Origin: Gemmatirosa kalamazoonensis
GTDB lineage: Bacteria; Gemmatimonadota; Gemmatimonadetes; Gemmatimonadales; Gemmatimonadaceae
Reading direction: 5' to 3'
Length of the DNA: 64,000 nucleotides
NCBI RefSeq assembly: GCF_000522985.1
Contig: NZ_CP007128.1
Coordinates: 2,588,220-2,652,219 of the forward strand
The notes under the pieces are model-generated. The model was not told the origin of the DNA. It saw only the letters and a program-made list of their open reading frames with translations, and did no database searches. Of the stretch, positions 53,936 through 62,894 are shown in pieces. The translations under genes were made by a program, and so were the position numbers. The first letter of the stretch is position 1; each line of letters starts with the position of its first letter.

Positions 53936-55177
53936 ATGAGAGAAGCTCACGACGAGCATCGGATCGAACGACCCACGCCCGCGGGGCACTCGCGGCGCGA
54001 CTTCATCGTGTCGGCGGCAGCGGCGGCAGCCGCCGTGGCGGGGACTGGCGCGGCGAGCCTGCTACACGCGCAGAACGCGCAACCCACACCGAGAGGCAAT
54101 ACGCGCATGCCTAACGCGAATGTGAAGGGGCCGTACCCCGCTGAAGGCATGGCGGCCTACGCGCCGACCGGGCCGCACAAGCGCATGACGTTCCAGCGCC
54201 GCGCCCTCGGTCCCAAGGACGTGGCGATCAAGATCCACTACGGCGCCATCTGTCACTCGGACATCCACACCATCCACGAGGACTGGGGTCCGGTCACGTT
54301 CCCGCAGATCGTCGGGCACGAGATCACGGGGACGGTCGTCGAGGTCGGATCGAGCGCCAGCAAGTTCGCGGTCGGCGCGCGCGTCGGCGTCGGGACGATG
54401 GTGAACTCGTGCCGCGTCTGCGCGGAGTGCCAGGCCGGCCACGAGAACTACTGCCTCGCCGGCAACGTCCAGACGTACGCGTCGAAGGATCGGGACGGCA
54501 CGATCACCCAGGGCGGCTACTCGACGTTCATCGTCGTCGACGAGGACTTCGTCATCCGCGTTCCGGACGCCCTGGACCTCGCCGCGGCGGCCCCGCTGAT
54601 GTGCGCGGGCATCACCGTCTACTCGCCGCTCCGGCACTGGGGCGTGTCGGCCGGCAAGCGCGTCGCCATCGTCGGCATGGGCGGGCTCGGCCACCTCGCC
54701 GTGAAGCTGGCCTCCGCGTTAGGCGCCGAGGTCACGGTCTTCACGACGTCGCCGGAGAAGGCGAGCGACGCGAAGCGCTTCGGAGCGCGCAACGTGGTGG
54801 TCAACCGCGACGGCGCCGACTTCGCGCAGTACCGCCACGCGTTCGACTTCGCGTTGGACACCGTGCCCTACAAGCACGACCTGAATCGCTTCATCCCGAT
54901 GCTCAAGCGCGACGCCACGTACTGCCGTGTCGGCGTCGGCAACGTCGCCGACTCGAACGAAATCGGGCAGATGGGCCTCGTCATGTATCGGAACGCGCTC
55001 GCCGGATCGAACACCGGCGGCATCCGGGAGACGCAGGACCTGGTCGACTTCTGCGCGCTGCACCGCATCCAGCCGGAGATCACGAAGATCGCGATGGACG
55101 GGATCGACGACGCGTGGACGAAGGTCGTGGCCAAGCAGGCGCGCTACCGCTTCGTCATCGACGTGCAGGGGCGCTGA
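53936..55177 (+). CDS. Zinc alcohol dehydrogenase (CAD type) with a Tat signal
   Basis: 413 residues. The core is a medium-chain, zinc- and NADP-dependent alcohol/aldehyde dehydrogenase of the YahK/cinnamyl-alcohol group. Catalytic zinc ligands are Cys106, His128 with Glu129, and Cys223 (LMCAGITVYSPL). The structural zinc site is the Cys set 159, 162, 165 and 173 in CRVCAECQAGHENYC. The nucleotide loop is GMGGLGHLAVK. The unusual part is the first 60 residues: SRRDFIVSAAAAAAAVAG is a Tat twin-arginine signal with a cleavage-like LLHAQ, so the enzyme would be exported folded with its cofactor. GGAGGAAGCG precedes the ATG. Confidence 0.92.
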   Translation: MREAHDEHRIERPTPAGHSRRDFIVSAAAAAAAVAGTGAASLLHAQNAQPTPRGNTRMPNANVKGPYPAEGMAAYAPTGPHKRMTFQRRALGPKDVAIKIHYGAICHSDIHTIHEDWGPVTFPQIVGHEITGTVVEVGSSASKFAVGARVGVGTMVNSCRVCAECQAGHENYCLAGNVQTYASKDRDGTITQGGYSTFIVVDEDFVIRVPDALDLAAAAPLMCAGITVYSPLRHWGVSAGKRVAIVGMGGLGHLAVKLASALGAEVTVFTTSPEKASDAKRFGARNVVVNRDGADFAQYRHAFDFALDTVPYKHDLNRFIPMLKRDATYCRVGVGNVADSNEIGQMGLVMYRNALAGSNTGGIRETQDLVDFCALHRIQPEITKIAMDGIDDAWTKVVAKQARYRFVIDVQGR

Positions 55178-55225
55178 CCCGGCGCGTTCGGCGAGGCGAG
55201 AACACTCGAAGACATAGGAACCAGC

Positions 55226-55972
55226 ATGAGCAACAACATCGCAGGGAAGGTCGTCGTGATCACCGGTGCCAGCAGCGGCATGGGCGAGGCCGCGGCCCGT
55301 CACCTGTCCGCCCAGGGCGCCGCCGTCGTGCTCGGCGCGCGGCGCATCGAGCGCCTAACGGCGCTGGTCGACGAGATCACGGCCGCCGGAGGGAAGGCGC
55401 TCGCCGTGCAGACCGACGTCACCGACCTCACGCAGGTCCAGCGTCTCGTGGACGCAGCCGTCGCGACCTTCGGCCGGGTCGACGTGCTCGTCAACAACGC
55501 CGGCATCATGCCGCTCTCGCCCCTGGAGCGGCTGAAGATCGACGAGTGGGACCGGATGATCGACGTGAATCTCAGGGGCGTGCTCTACGGCATCGCCGCG
55601 GCGCTCCCGCACATGCAGGAGCAGAAGTCGGGGCACATCATCAACCTCTCGTCGGTCGCCGGCCACAAGCTGTTCGGCGGTTCCGCCGTCTACTCGGCGA
55701 CGAAGTTCGGCGTGCGTGCGCTGTCCGAAGGGCTGCGAATGGAAGTGAAGGCCGACAACATCCGCACGACGATCATCTCGCCCGGCGCCGTCAAGACGGA
55801 GCTGCTCGACCACATCAGCGAGACGGACGTCCAGCAGGCGAACCGCGACTACGTCGGACAGGTCGGGGTGCCGGCGGAGTCCTTCGCGCGGGTCGTCGCC
55901 TTCGCGATCAGCCAGCCGGAGGAGCTGGACATCAACGAGATCCTGTTCCGCCCAACGAGCCAGGAGCTGTAG
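55226..55972 (+). CDS. Short-chain dehydrogenase/reductase
   Basis: 248 residues, classical SDR. It has the cofactor loop TGASSGMG (residues 13-20), NNAG at 90-93, catalytic Ser142/143 (NLSSVAG), Tyr156 and Lys160 in YSATK. The C-terminus [16 protein letters not shown] is typical of the YdfG-like group of NADP-dependent 3-hydroxy/oxo reductases that lie beside aldo-keto reductase and cupin genes. It follows the dehydrogenase by 48 bp in the same direction and is probably cotranscribed. Substrate not deducible. Confidence 0.93.
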   Translation: MSNNIAGKVVVITGASSGMGEAAARHLSAQGAAVVLGARRIERLTALVDEITAAGGKALAVQTDVTDLTQVQRLVDAAVATFGRVDVLVNNAGIMPLSPLERLKIDEWDRMIDVNLRGVLYGIAAALPHMQEQKSGHIINLSSVAGHKLFGGSAVYSATKFGVRALSEGLRMEVKADNIRTTIISPGAVKTELLDHISETDVQQANRDYVGQVGVPAESFARVVAFAISQPEELDINEILFRPTSQEL

Positions 55973-55998
55973 GACGTGTCGTGCACGGAGGTCGCAGC

Positions 55999-56394
55999 AT
56001 GACCAGCAGCCGCGGACCGGAGGATTCGCGAGTGTGGATGACCGTCGGCGAGCGTCGCTTCGCTATCACCCTGGACGACAACGCGGCCGCTCGCGCGTTC
56101 GCGGCGCAACTGCCGCTGACGCTGGACATGAGTGAGCTCAACGGCAACGAGAAGTACGCCGAACTGCGGGACGCGCTGCCCGCGACCGCGAGCCGGCCGG
56201 GGACGATCCGCCGCGGTGACCTGATGCTGTACGGCACGAACACCGTCGTCGTGTTCTACGAGACGTTCGACTCGTCGTACGCGTACACCCGCCTCGGCCG
56301 CGTCGACGATCCTGCCGACCTGCCGCAGACCCTCGGCCGGCGCGGCGTGCGGGTCGTCTTTTCCGAGAACGGACGTCGAGGACCAAGTGCCTAA
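55999..56394 (+). CDS. Cyclophilin-like fold protein
   Basis: 131 residues, cytosolic. WMTVGERRFAITLDDNAAAR, LPLTLDMSELNGNEKYAEL and GDLMLYGTNTVVVFYETF match the bacterial cyclophilin-like family (PF18050), which shares the isomerase fold but has no proven activity. Members often sit with SDR and cupin genes, as here. Its stop TAA is formed by a GCCTAAC motif that is at the same time read as Pro-Asn by the next gene, which starts eight bases before this stop. An upstream GTG (VVHGGRSM) is an alternative start. Confidence 0.85.
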   Translation: MTSSRGPEDSRVWMTVGERRFAITLDDNAAARAFAAQLPLTLDMSELNGNEKYAELRDALPATASRPGTIRRGDLMLYGTNTVVVFYETFDSSYAYTRLGRVDDPADLPQTLGRRGVRVVFSENGRRGPSA

Positions 56395-57196
56395 CGATGA
56401 GGGGAACGAGGCCCGCACGGCGGGACGCCCGCGCGTGATCTGCCACATGATGACGTCCGTGGACGGCCGCATCGTCGTCGAGGGCTGGCCGCTCTCGGGC
56501 GAGGGGAGCCGGCAGTACGAGGAGGTGCACGCGACATACGCGCCCGACGCCTGGCTCTGCGGGCGCGTGACGATGGAGCAGCACTTCGCCGCGGGCACGC
56601 GGTCCGACGCCGAGGTCGCGCGCACGTATGACGGCCCACCGCGCGCGGACTTCGTCGCGCCGGGAGCCGCGGGCGAGCACGCATCGTTCGCCATCGCCAT
56701 CGACGCGCGCGGGAAGCTCGTGTGGGAGTCGGGCGAGGTCGCGGAAGATCACGTCGTCACCGTGCTCTCCGAGCGCGTGTCCGACGAGTACCTGGCTGCG
56801 CTGCGCGAGCGCGGCGTGTCGTACCTGCTCGCCGGGCGCGACGACGTCGACCTGCCGGTCGCGCTGGAGAAGATCGGCGCCCGGCTCGGCGTCCGGACGC
56901 TCGTGCTCGAGGGGGGCGGCGGGATCAACGGCAGCTTCCTGCGCGCGGCACTCGTCGACGAGGTGAGCCTGCTGATCGCGCCCGTGGCGGACGGGCGGGT
57001 CGGCACGCCGGCCCTGTTCGACGTGGCGGGCGAAGACGCCGTGCCGTGTCGGCTCACACTCGAGGACGTGGAACGCCGCGCCGACGAACTGCTCTGGCTC
57101 CGCTACCGCGTCCAGCCGCACGGGGAGTCGACCCGACGTCCGCGTACACGACGACCGCCATACGCCGAGGGAAGATTCCGATGCAGACCAACGTGA
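56387..57196 (+). CDS. RibD-C/dihydrofolate reductase-like reductase
   Basis: 269 residues of the RibD C-terminal/DHFR-like family, NADPH-dependent reductases. [13 protein letters not shown] is the N-terminal substrate strand, [12 protein letters not shown] the following helix, and [28 protein letters not shown] the family-specific NADPH loop and helix. It starts at a GTG overlapping the previous stop by eight bases, which suggests coupling. It runs 16 bases into the next gene and its last 30 residues are Arg-rich, so the natural end may be extended. The true substrate in this subgroup is unknown. Confidence 0.88.
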   Translation: MPNDEGNEARTAGRPRVICHMMTSVDGRIVVEGWPLSGEGSRQYEEVHATYAPDAWLCGRVTMEQHFAAGTRSDAEVARTYDGPPRADFVAPGAAGEHASFAIAIDARGKLVWESGEVAEDHVVTVLSERVSDEYLAALRERGVSYLLAGRDDVDLPVALEKIGARLGVRTLVLEGGGGINGSFLRAALVDEVSLLIAPVADGRVGTPALFDVAGEDAVPCRLTLEDVERRADELLWLRYRVQPHGESTRRPRTRRPPYAEGRFRCRPT

Positions 57197-58071
57197 CGAG
57201 TTCCACGCGCCGCGTGCTGAGGGGATGGGCCGCCGTGCTCCTGACGCTCTCGCTCGCTGCGACGGCGCGCGTCGGCGCGCAGACCAGGACACCGGCCGAC
57301 TCGCAAACCATGAGGATCTCGCGCCGCGCCGAGCGGCCGGCGCAGGCGGGGCCGGCCGCGACCTTCACCGGCGTCGTGCGGGTCGTGCCGCTCCGCGACG
57401 CGACGCCGCCGTCCCGCGTCTCCGCCGCCGCCGTCGCGTTCGAGCCGGGTGCGCGCTCGGCCTGGCACACGCACCCGCTTGGGCAGCTGCTCGTGGTGAC
57501 GTCGGGCACCGGCCGCGTCCAGCAGTGGGGCGGCGCCGTCGAGGAGATCCGCGAGGGCGACGTCGTGTGGACGCCGCCCGGCGTGAAGCACTGGCACGGC
57601 GCCGCGCCTAACGCCGCGATGACGCACACCGCTATCCAGGAGGCGGTCGACGGCCGGAACGTCGACTGGCTCGAACAGGTCAGTGATACGCAGTACAGGA
57701 TTCCCCCAACACGGAGCAGCACGCGCATGTCGGCAGACAGCATCGTCACGGCGAGCACGCCGAGCCCGGGCCCGTACGCGGACATCGCCCCCGCCCTCGA
57801 CCAGCTCACCCAGCAGGTGCTCTTCGGCCAGGTCTGGGAGCGGCCCGGCCTCTCGAAGCGCGACCGGAGCCTGATCACCGTCGCGACCCTCGTCGCGAAC
57901 TACCGCACGAACGAGCTGCCGTTCCACCTCAAGCGGGCACTCGAGAACGGGGTGACGAAGGACGAGCTCACGGAACTCATCACGCACCTCGCGTTCTACG
58001 CCGGGTGGCCGACGGCCAACACCGCCGTCGAGATCGCGCGGAAGGTCTTCGCCGACACTTCCGCGAAGTGA
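57181..58071 (+). CDS. Exported cupin-carboxymuconolactone decarboxylase fusion protein
   Basis: 296 residues. It has a signal peptide ending in ARVGAQ, a cupin barrel with metal motif [18 protein letters not shown] and the second motif [10 protein letters not shown], and then a carboxymuconolactone decarboxylase-like helical domain ([20 protein letters not shown] to [16 protein letters not shown]). The thiol pair of AhpD-like members is absent, as in true decarboxylase-type members. The two domains are often separate neighbours in similar clusters; here they are fused and exported. The cupin part is closely related to the next gene. Confidence 0.9.
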   Translation: MQTNVTSSTRRVLRGWAAVLLTLSLAATARVGAQTRTPADSQTMRISRRAERPAQAGPAATFTGVVRVVPLRDATPPSRVSAAAVAFEPGARSAWHTHPLGQLLVVTSGTGRVQQWGGAVEEIREGDVVWTPPGVKHWHGAAPNAAMTHTAIQEAVDGRNVDWLEQVSDTQYRIPPTRSSTRMSADSIVTASTPSPGPYADIAPALDQLTQQVLFGQVWERPGLSKRDRSLITVATLVANYRTNELPFHLKRALENGVTKDELTELITHLAFYAGWPTANTAVEIARKVFADTSAK

Positions 58072-58103
58072 GGCGGGGACACGAACACACACGGAGCACC
58101 ATC

Positions 58104-58532
58104 ATGGACATCACGCGCGCCGGCACGAAGCCCTCTGTCAAGGGGCCGGCGGACTGGTTCACCGGTACGGTGCGCATCGACGCCCTCTTCGACGCGAACG
58201 CCCCGGCGCGCGCCGCGGGTGGCGCCGTCACGTTCGAGCCGGGCGCGCGCACGGCGTGGCACACGCACCCGCTCGGGCAGACGCTGATCGTGCTCTTCGG
58301 CCGCGGCCTCGTGCAGCGGGAGGGCGGCCCCGTCGAGGAGATCAGGCCAGGCGACGTCGTGCGGTTCTCACCGAACGAGAAGCACTGGCACGGTGCGTCG
58401 CCCGACACGGCCATGCAGCACATCGCCATCCAGGAGGCGCTCGACGGGAAGGCGGTCGAGTGGTTGGAGCACGTCACCGACGCGCAGTACGGGCAGTACG
58501 GAGAGTCGCGTGGCCCGTCCGCTGCGCGCTGA
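58104..58532 (+). CDS. Single-domain cupin
   Basis: 142 residues with no signal peptide. Metal motif [18 protein letters not shown] and second motif [20 protein letters not shown]; His and Glu ligands are in place. It aligns with the cupin half of the preceding fusion protein over its whole length ([36 protein letters not shown]), so one arose by duplication of the other. It is probably cytosolic. It ends 23 bases inside the start of the next gene. Confidence 0.92.
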   Translation: MDITRAGTKPSVKGPADWFTGTVRIDALFDANAPARAAGGAVTFEPGARTAWHTHPLGQTLIVLFGRGLVQREGGPVEEIRPGDVVRFSPNEKHWHGASPDTAMQHIAIQEALDGKAVEWLEHVTDAQYGQYGESRGPSAAR

Positions 58533-59769
58533 CCTGCGGGCGCGCGCCGAGGCGCCGCGCCACGAACGCGCCGAGGCGACACCGGCGCCCATGATCGGCG
58601 CGCTGGCGCCGATCATGGCGGTGGTGCTGGTCGCGTATCTGATCATCGGGCTCGCGATGCCGGTGCTGCCGCTCTACGTGCACCAGCAGCTCGGGCTCAG
58701 CACGTTCATGGTCGGCATCGCCGCGGGCGTGCAGTTCGCGGCGGCGTTGCTCTCGCGCTTCTGGGCGGGCACCTACGCCGACACGCGGGGTGCGAAGCGC
58801 GCGATGGTCGTCGGCCTGTCGATGGGCGCGGCCTCGGGGCTGCTCTATCTCCTCTCGCTGCGCGTCGCGCACACGCCATCGACCAGCATCCTCGTGCTGC
58901 TGATCGGCCGCGTGTTCCTCGGCGGCGCGGAGAGCTTTGTCATCACCGGCGCGCTGAGTCATGGGCTCGCGCTCGGCGGTCCGCGCAACGCGGGCAAGGT
59001 GATCGCGTGGGTCGGCACCGCGCTCTGGGCCGCGTACGGGGCGGGCGCGCCGGTGGGCACGTTGCTCTACGACCGCTTCGGCTTCGTCTCGACCGCGCTC
59101 GCTACGACGGCGCTGCCCCTCGTGGCGCTGCTCGTCGTCGCGCCGCTCCGGTCACTCCCGCCGTCGGCGCGCGAGCGCCCGTCGATCCGCCGCGTGTTGG
59201 GCGCGGTCGCCGTTCCCGGCCTCGGCATGGCGCTCACCGCGGTGGGCTTCGGCGCGATCAGCACATTCGCCTCGCTGCTGTTCGCCGAGCGCGGGTGGGA
59301 CGCCGCGTGGGTCGCGTTCACGGTGCTCAGCGCCACGTTCATCCTCGGGCGCGTGGTCTTCGGACATCTCCCCGACCGAGTCGGCGGCGCGCGCATCGCG
59401 CTCGTCTGCGCGCTGATCGAGGCCGCGGGGCTGGCGCTCATCTGGCTCGCCCCCACGGCGGCGGTGGTGTTCGTCGGCGCGGCGGTCACCGGCGTCGGCT
59501 ACTCGCTCGTGTATCCCGGCTTCGGCCTCGAGGCGGTGAGCCTCGCGCCGCCGGAGGCCAAGGGACTCGCGATGGGGGCGTTCACGGCGTTCCTCGACCT
59601 CTCGTTAGGCATCGCCAGCCCGGCGCTCGGCCTGATCGCCGGCCGCGCAGGGCTGGGCTCGGTGTTCCTCGTCAGCAGCGTCGTCACGCTGGGCGCGGTG
59701 CCGGTGGCGAGGCGACTGCAGCGTGGGCCCGCTCACGCCGCTCATCCCATGAGACCGTCGCCGTCCTGA
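58510..59769 (+). CDS. MFS transporter, YhhS-like
   Basis: 419 residues with about 12 helices. [20 protein letters not shown], followed by [37 protein letters not shown] and [18 protein letters not shown], fits the YhhS/DHA1-like efflux group. The start is taken at GTG 58510, which has GGAGAG five bases before it and overlaps the cupin gene by 23 bp; the ATG at 58591, directly before helix 1, is an alternative. It is likely the last gene of the run that begins at 53936. The exported compound is unknown. One TTA-GGC motif is in frame. Confidence 0.88.
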   Translation: MARPLRADLRARAEAPRHERAEATPAPMIGALAPIMAVVLVAYLIIGLAMPVLPLYVHQQLGLSTFMVGIAAGVQFAAALLSRFWAGTYADTRGAKRAMVVGLSMGAASGLLYLLSLRVAHTPSTSILVLLIGRVFLGGAESFVITGALSHGLALGGPRNAGKVIAWVGTALWAAYGAGAPVGTLLYDRFGFVSTALATTALPLVALLVVAPLRSLPPSARERPSIRRVLGAVAVPGLGMALTAVGFGAISTFASLLFAERGWDAAWVAFTVLSATFILGRVVFGHLPDRVGGARIALVCALIEAAGLALIWLAPTAAVVFVGAAVTGVGYSLVYPGFGLEAVSLAPPEAKGLAMGAFTAFLDLSLGIASPALGLIAGRAGLGSVFLVSSVVTLGAVPVARRLQRGPAHAAHPMRPSPS

Positions 59770-59857
59770 AGATCCCGTCGGCCGAACAGATGGCGACTCG
59801 CGCCCCGTAGAGCCGCTGAAGCTCGGGCCGTTCATCACCACACACTCACTGAGCCTC

Positions 59858-61513
59858 ATGACCAGCCGCGCTCCTCTCCTCCTGGCCCTCGCGTTCATGA
59901 CGCCGCTCGCGGTGGCGCTCGCGCAGCCGAACGGCGCTTCGAACGGCGCGACGAACGGCGCGCCGCGCGCGCAGACGAAGAACGGCGTCGTGCAGGGGCT
60001 CGCCCTGCCGAGCGGGGTGCGGTCGTTCCGCGGCATCCCGTACGCCGCGCCGCCGGTGCGCGAGCTGCGCTGGCGGCCGCCGCAGCCGGCGACGAGCTGG
60101 CAGGGCGTGCGCCTCGCCGACCGGTTCGCGAACCAGTGCATGCAGGCGCGCCCGTTCGGCGACATGATGTTCCGCAACGCCGGCGTGAGCGAGGACTGTC
60201 TCTACCTGAACGTCTGGTCCCCGCCGAACGCCGCGCCCGGGGCCCGGCTGCCGGTGCTGTTCTACATCTTCGGCGGCGGCTGGATCGCCGGCGACGGCTC
60301 GGAGCCGCGCTACGACGGCGAGAGCATGGCGAGGCGCGGCATCGTCGTCGTGACGCTGAGCCACCGGTTAGGCATCTTCGGCTTCTTCTCGCACCCCGAG
60401 CTTGCCGCCGAGTCGCCGCAGCACGCGGCGGGCAACTACGGGTACATGGACCAGACCGCGGCGCTGCGTTGGGTGCGCGACAACGTCGCGCAGTTCGGCG
60501 GCGACCCGGCGCAGGTCACGATCGCCGGCGAGTCGGCCGGCTCGTTCGCGGTGAGCGCGCAAATGGCGTCGCCGCTCGCGAAGGGCTTGTTCGCGCGCGC
60601 GATCGGCGAGAGCGGCGCCCACTTCGGCACGTCGGCGGCGGTTCCCACGCGCGAGGAGTCGGAGCGCAACGGCGTCGCGTTCGCGGGCCGCGTCGGCGCG
60701 ACGTCGCTCGCCGGGCTGCGCGCGCTCTCCGCCACCGAGCTGCTCGAGCTCTCCGGGCGCCCGGGCATGCCGCGCTTCCCGGCGAACGTCGACGGGCTGT
60801 TCTTCCCGAAGGCGCCGGAAGCGATCTACGGCGCGGGCGAGCAGGCGAAGGTGCCGCTGCTCGCCGGCTGGAACTCGGAGGAGGCGAACGGCCGCGGGCT
60901 CGTTCGCGGCGAGCCGACGGCCGACAGCGCGCGCGCGGTGTTCGCGCGGCTGTTCGGCGCCCGCGCGGCGGACGCCGAGAAGGCGTACCCGTTAGGCTCG
61001 GCGGACGAGATCGCCCGCTCACTGACCGACCTCGCGAGCGACCGCTTCACCGGCTTCGCCACGTGGAAGTGGCTGGAGGAGCACGCGCGCACGAGCGGGC
61101 AGCCGGTGTACCGCTACCTGTACGCGCGCCCGCGGCCCGCGCCGGTGGAGGCGGGTGTCACCGCGAACCTCGCCGGCGGCGTCACGCGCGGCGGCCCGGG
61201 GAGCGCCCCGCCGCCCGCGCGCGGCGCCGTGCACTCGGCGGAGATCGAGTACGCGTTAGGCAACCTGCCGCTGAACAAGGTCTTCGGGTGGACGCCCGAC
61301 GACTTCAAGGTCTCCGAGACCATGCAGGGCTACTTCGCGAACTTCATCAAGACCGGCGACCCGAACGGCGCGGGTCTGCCCGCGTGGCCGCGCGGCGGCG
61401 TGACGAACGGCCAGGTGCAGCGCATCCGCATCGACGTCGAGACGCGTGCCGAGGCCGAGCCGCGCGCGCGATACCAGTTCCTCGATCAGCCGGCGGCAGC
61501 CACGAGGCCGTGA
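59858..61513 (+). CDS. Exported type-B carboxylesterase
   Basis: 551 residues, alpha/beta hydrolase of the carboxylesterase type-B family. Signal peptide ending in AVALAQ. Signatures: FRGIPYAAPPVRELRWRPP, EDCLYLNVW and FGGGWIAGD (oxyanion hole), the nucleophile elbow GESAGS with Ser226, an acidic residue in NSEEANGRG and the His in VHSAEIEYALGN. Triad and length are normal. It acts on carboxylic esters in the periplasm or outside; members hydrolyse a wide range. Three TTA-GGC motifs are in frame, including one in the YALGNLP loop after the catalytic His. It starts 88 bp after the MFS gene. Confidence 0.93.
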   Translation: MTSRAPLLLALAFMTPLAVALAQPNGASNGATNGAPRAQTKNGVVQGLALPSGVRSFRGIPYAAPPVRELRWRPPQPATSWQGVRLADRFANQCMQARPFGDMMFRNAGVSEDCLYLNVWSPPNAAPGARLPVLFYIFGGGWIAGDGSEPRYDGESMARRGIVVVTLSHRLGIFGFFSHPELAAESPQHAAGNYGYMDQTAALRWVRDNVAQFGGDPAQVTIAGESAGSFAVSAQMASPLAKGLFARAIGESGAHFGTSAAVPTREESERNGVAFAGRVGATSLAGLRALSATELLELSGRPGMPRFPANVDGLFFPKAPEAIYGAGEQAKVPLLAGWNSEEANGRGLVRGEPTADSARAVFARLFGARAADAEKAYPLGSADEIARSLTDLASDRFTGFATWKWLEEHARTSGQPVYRYLYARPRPAPVEAGVTANLAGGVTRGGPGSAPPPARGAVHSAEIEYALGNLPLNKVFGWTPDDFKVSETMQGYFANFIKTGDPNGAGLPAWPRGGVTNGQVQRIRIDVETRAEAEPRARYQFLDQPAAATRP

Positions 61514-61758
61514 CCGCGTCCCCGATCTCGCTCCGCGCGCGCTGAGCGCGGGGCGGCATCGTCCGCGCACCTTCGGGGCCGCCGCGCGAAGGGGCCGCGC
61601 GTGCGCAGACGCTCGTCGCCTTCGCTGGATGCCCCACACGCTGCGCGGCGACGCCGCTCGCTGCGACCGTCGACGACTTCGCGAATCGACACCGGACACA
61701 CACCACGACGACGGACGAGGGGACGGATGCGAGAACTCCCACCGCGGGCGGTGCGACC

Positions 61759-62499
61759 GTGACGCGCATCCTCGTGACCGGCTCCGCGGACGGGCTCGGA
61801 CGCCTCGCCGCGGAGTCGCTCCTGTCCGCCGGCCACGAGGTAGTGGTGCACGGCCGCAACGGGGAGCGTGCCGCGAGCCTGCACACGCTCCTCGACCGCG
61901 GCGCGAACCTCGTGGTCGGCGACTTCACGGATCGCGAAGCGGTCCGACGCATCGCGGCCGAGCTGAACGCCGCGATTCCTCTCGACGCGGTCATCCACAA
62001 CGCCGGCGTCTGGAGCGGTCGGGCGGTCATGCCCGTCAACATCGTCGCGCCGTACTTGCTCACGGCCCTGCTCCGAACACCGCGGCGCCTCGTCTATCTG
62101 AGCAGCAGCTCGCACTTCGGCGGCCGTTCCTCGCTTGACCGGGTCGATTGGCGCGGGCGGCGCGCGGGCTCCTACGAGGACAGCAAGCTGTTCGTCACCA
62201 CACTCGCGGCGGCGGTGGCCCGCCTGCGTCCCACAGTGCTCAGCAACGCCGTCGATCCGGGCTGGGTCCCTACGCGGATGGGCGGCCCCGCTGCGCCGGA
62301 CGATCTTGAGCTCGGCCACCGCACGCAGGAATGGCTCGCGGCGAGCGACGATCCTGAGGCGTTGACGAGCGGCGGGTACTGGTACCACCGCGAGCGCCGC
62401 CCGCCGCACCGCGCAGTCCACGACCTCGCGTTCCAAGACCGCCTGCTGCGGGCGTTGGCGGAGGAGACGGGCACCACGTTCGACGAGGCGACGGACTGA
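61759..62499 (+). CDS. SDR-family oxidoreductase
   Basis: 246 residues from a GTG start. The cofactor loop TGSADGLGRLAAESL binds NAD(P); NAG in VIHNAGVWSGR, Ser in YLSSSSHFGG and the YxxxK pair in SYEDSKLF are present. The tail SNAVDPGWVPTRMGGPAAPDD is typical of the group annotated as daunorubicin C-13 ketoreductase-like or WW-oxidoreductase-like SDRs. The 245 bp before it (61514-61758) contain no recognisable gene or promoter. It is convergent with the queG fragment that follows. Confidence 0.9.
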   Translation: MTRILVTGSADGLGRLAAESLLSAGHEVVVHGRNGERAASLHTLLDRGANLVVGDFTDREAVRRIAAELNAAIPLDAVIHNAGVWSGRAVMPVNIVAPYLLTALLRTPRRLVYLSSSSHFGGRSSLDRVDWRGRRAGSYEDSKLFVTTLAAAVARLRPTVLSNAVDPGWVPTRMGGPAAPDDLELGHRTQEWLAASDDPEALTSGGYWYHRERRPPHRAVHDLAFQDRLLRALAEETGTTFDEATD

Positions 62500-62512
62500 T
62501 TGCAGAGGGGCG

Positions 62513-62846
62513 CTACCGCGGAGCCAGGCGCGCGAGCACCCACGCGGCGTGCTCGCGCACGAGCGGCTCGGGGTCGTCGAGCGCGCGCGTGAGCACGTCG
62601 ACGTCGTCCGCGGTGCCGACGTTTCCGAGCACCACCGCCGCGTTGCGCTTGAGCCCGCGCAGCTTGGCGCGCTTCATCGGCGAGCCCTTGAACGCGGCGC
62701 TGAACTCGGGCTGCGACATGCCTAACAGCTCCCGCGCGAGCTGACGCGCGTCCTTGCCCGCGAGCGCCTCGCGCGGCGCGTACGGCGAATCGTTAGGCAG
62801 CTCCTTGGAGAACCTGACGTTCCACGGGCACACGTCCTGGGAGATG
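62513..62846 (-). pseudogene. queG: Fragment of queG 3' part, copy B (with native 3' end)
   Basis: On the minus strand, SQDVCPWNVRF to AWVLARLAPR, about 108 residues, matches the C-terminal region of epoxyqueuosine reductase, the cobalamin and Fe-S enzyme of the last step of queuosine synthesis. It includes CPWN, GSPMKRAKLRGLKRN, AAVVLGNVG and the HEAT-like end ALDDPEPLVREHAAWVLARL. The Cys that should precede QDVCPWN is Ser here. Everything upstream is missing: similarity to copy A ends at 62843, the same base of the gene as in copy A (51403). An in-frame start exists only as GTG at the CPWN motif. No function is expected. Confidence 0.88.
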
Positions 62847-62894
62847 TGCCGACAAACCCGTTTCGCGATCCCGCTCCGGACTGGCGCGCGAACT

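Noticed and set aside
61514-61758. Small gene before the last SDR
   Set aside because: Open frames there are short and Arg-rich, and no ribosome-binding site or similarity was seen.
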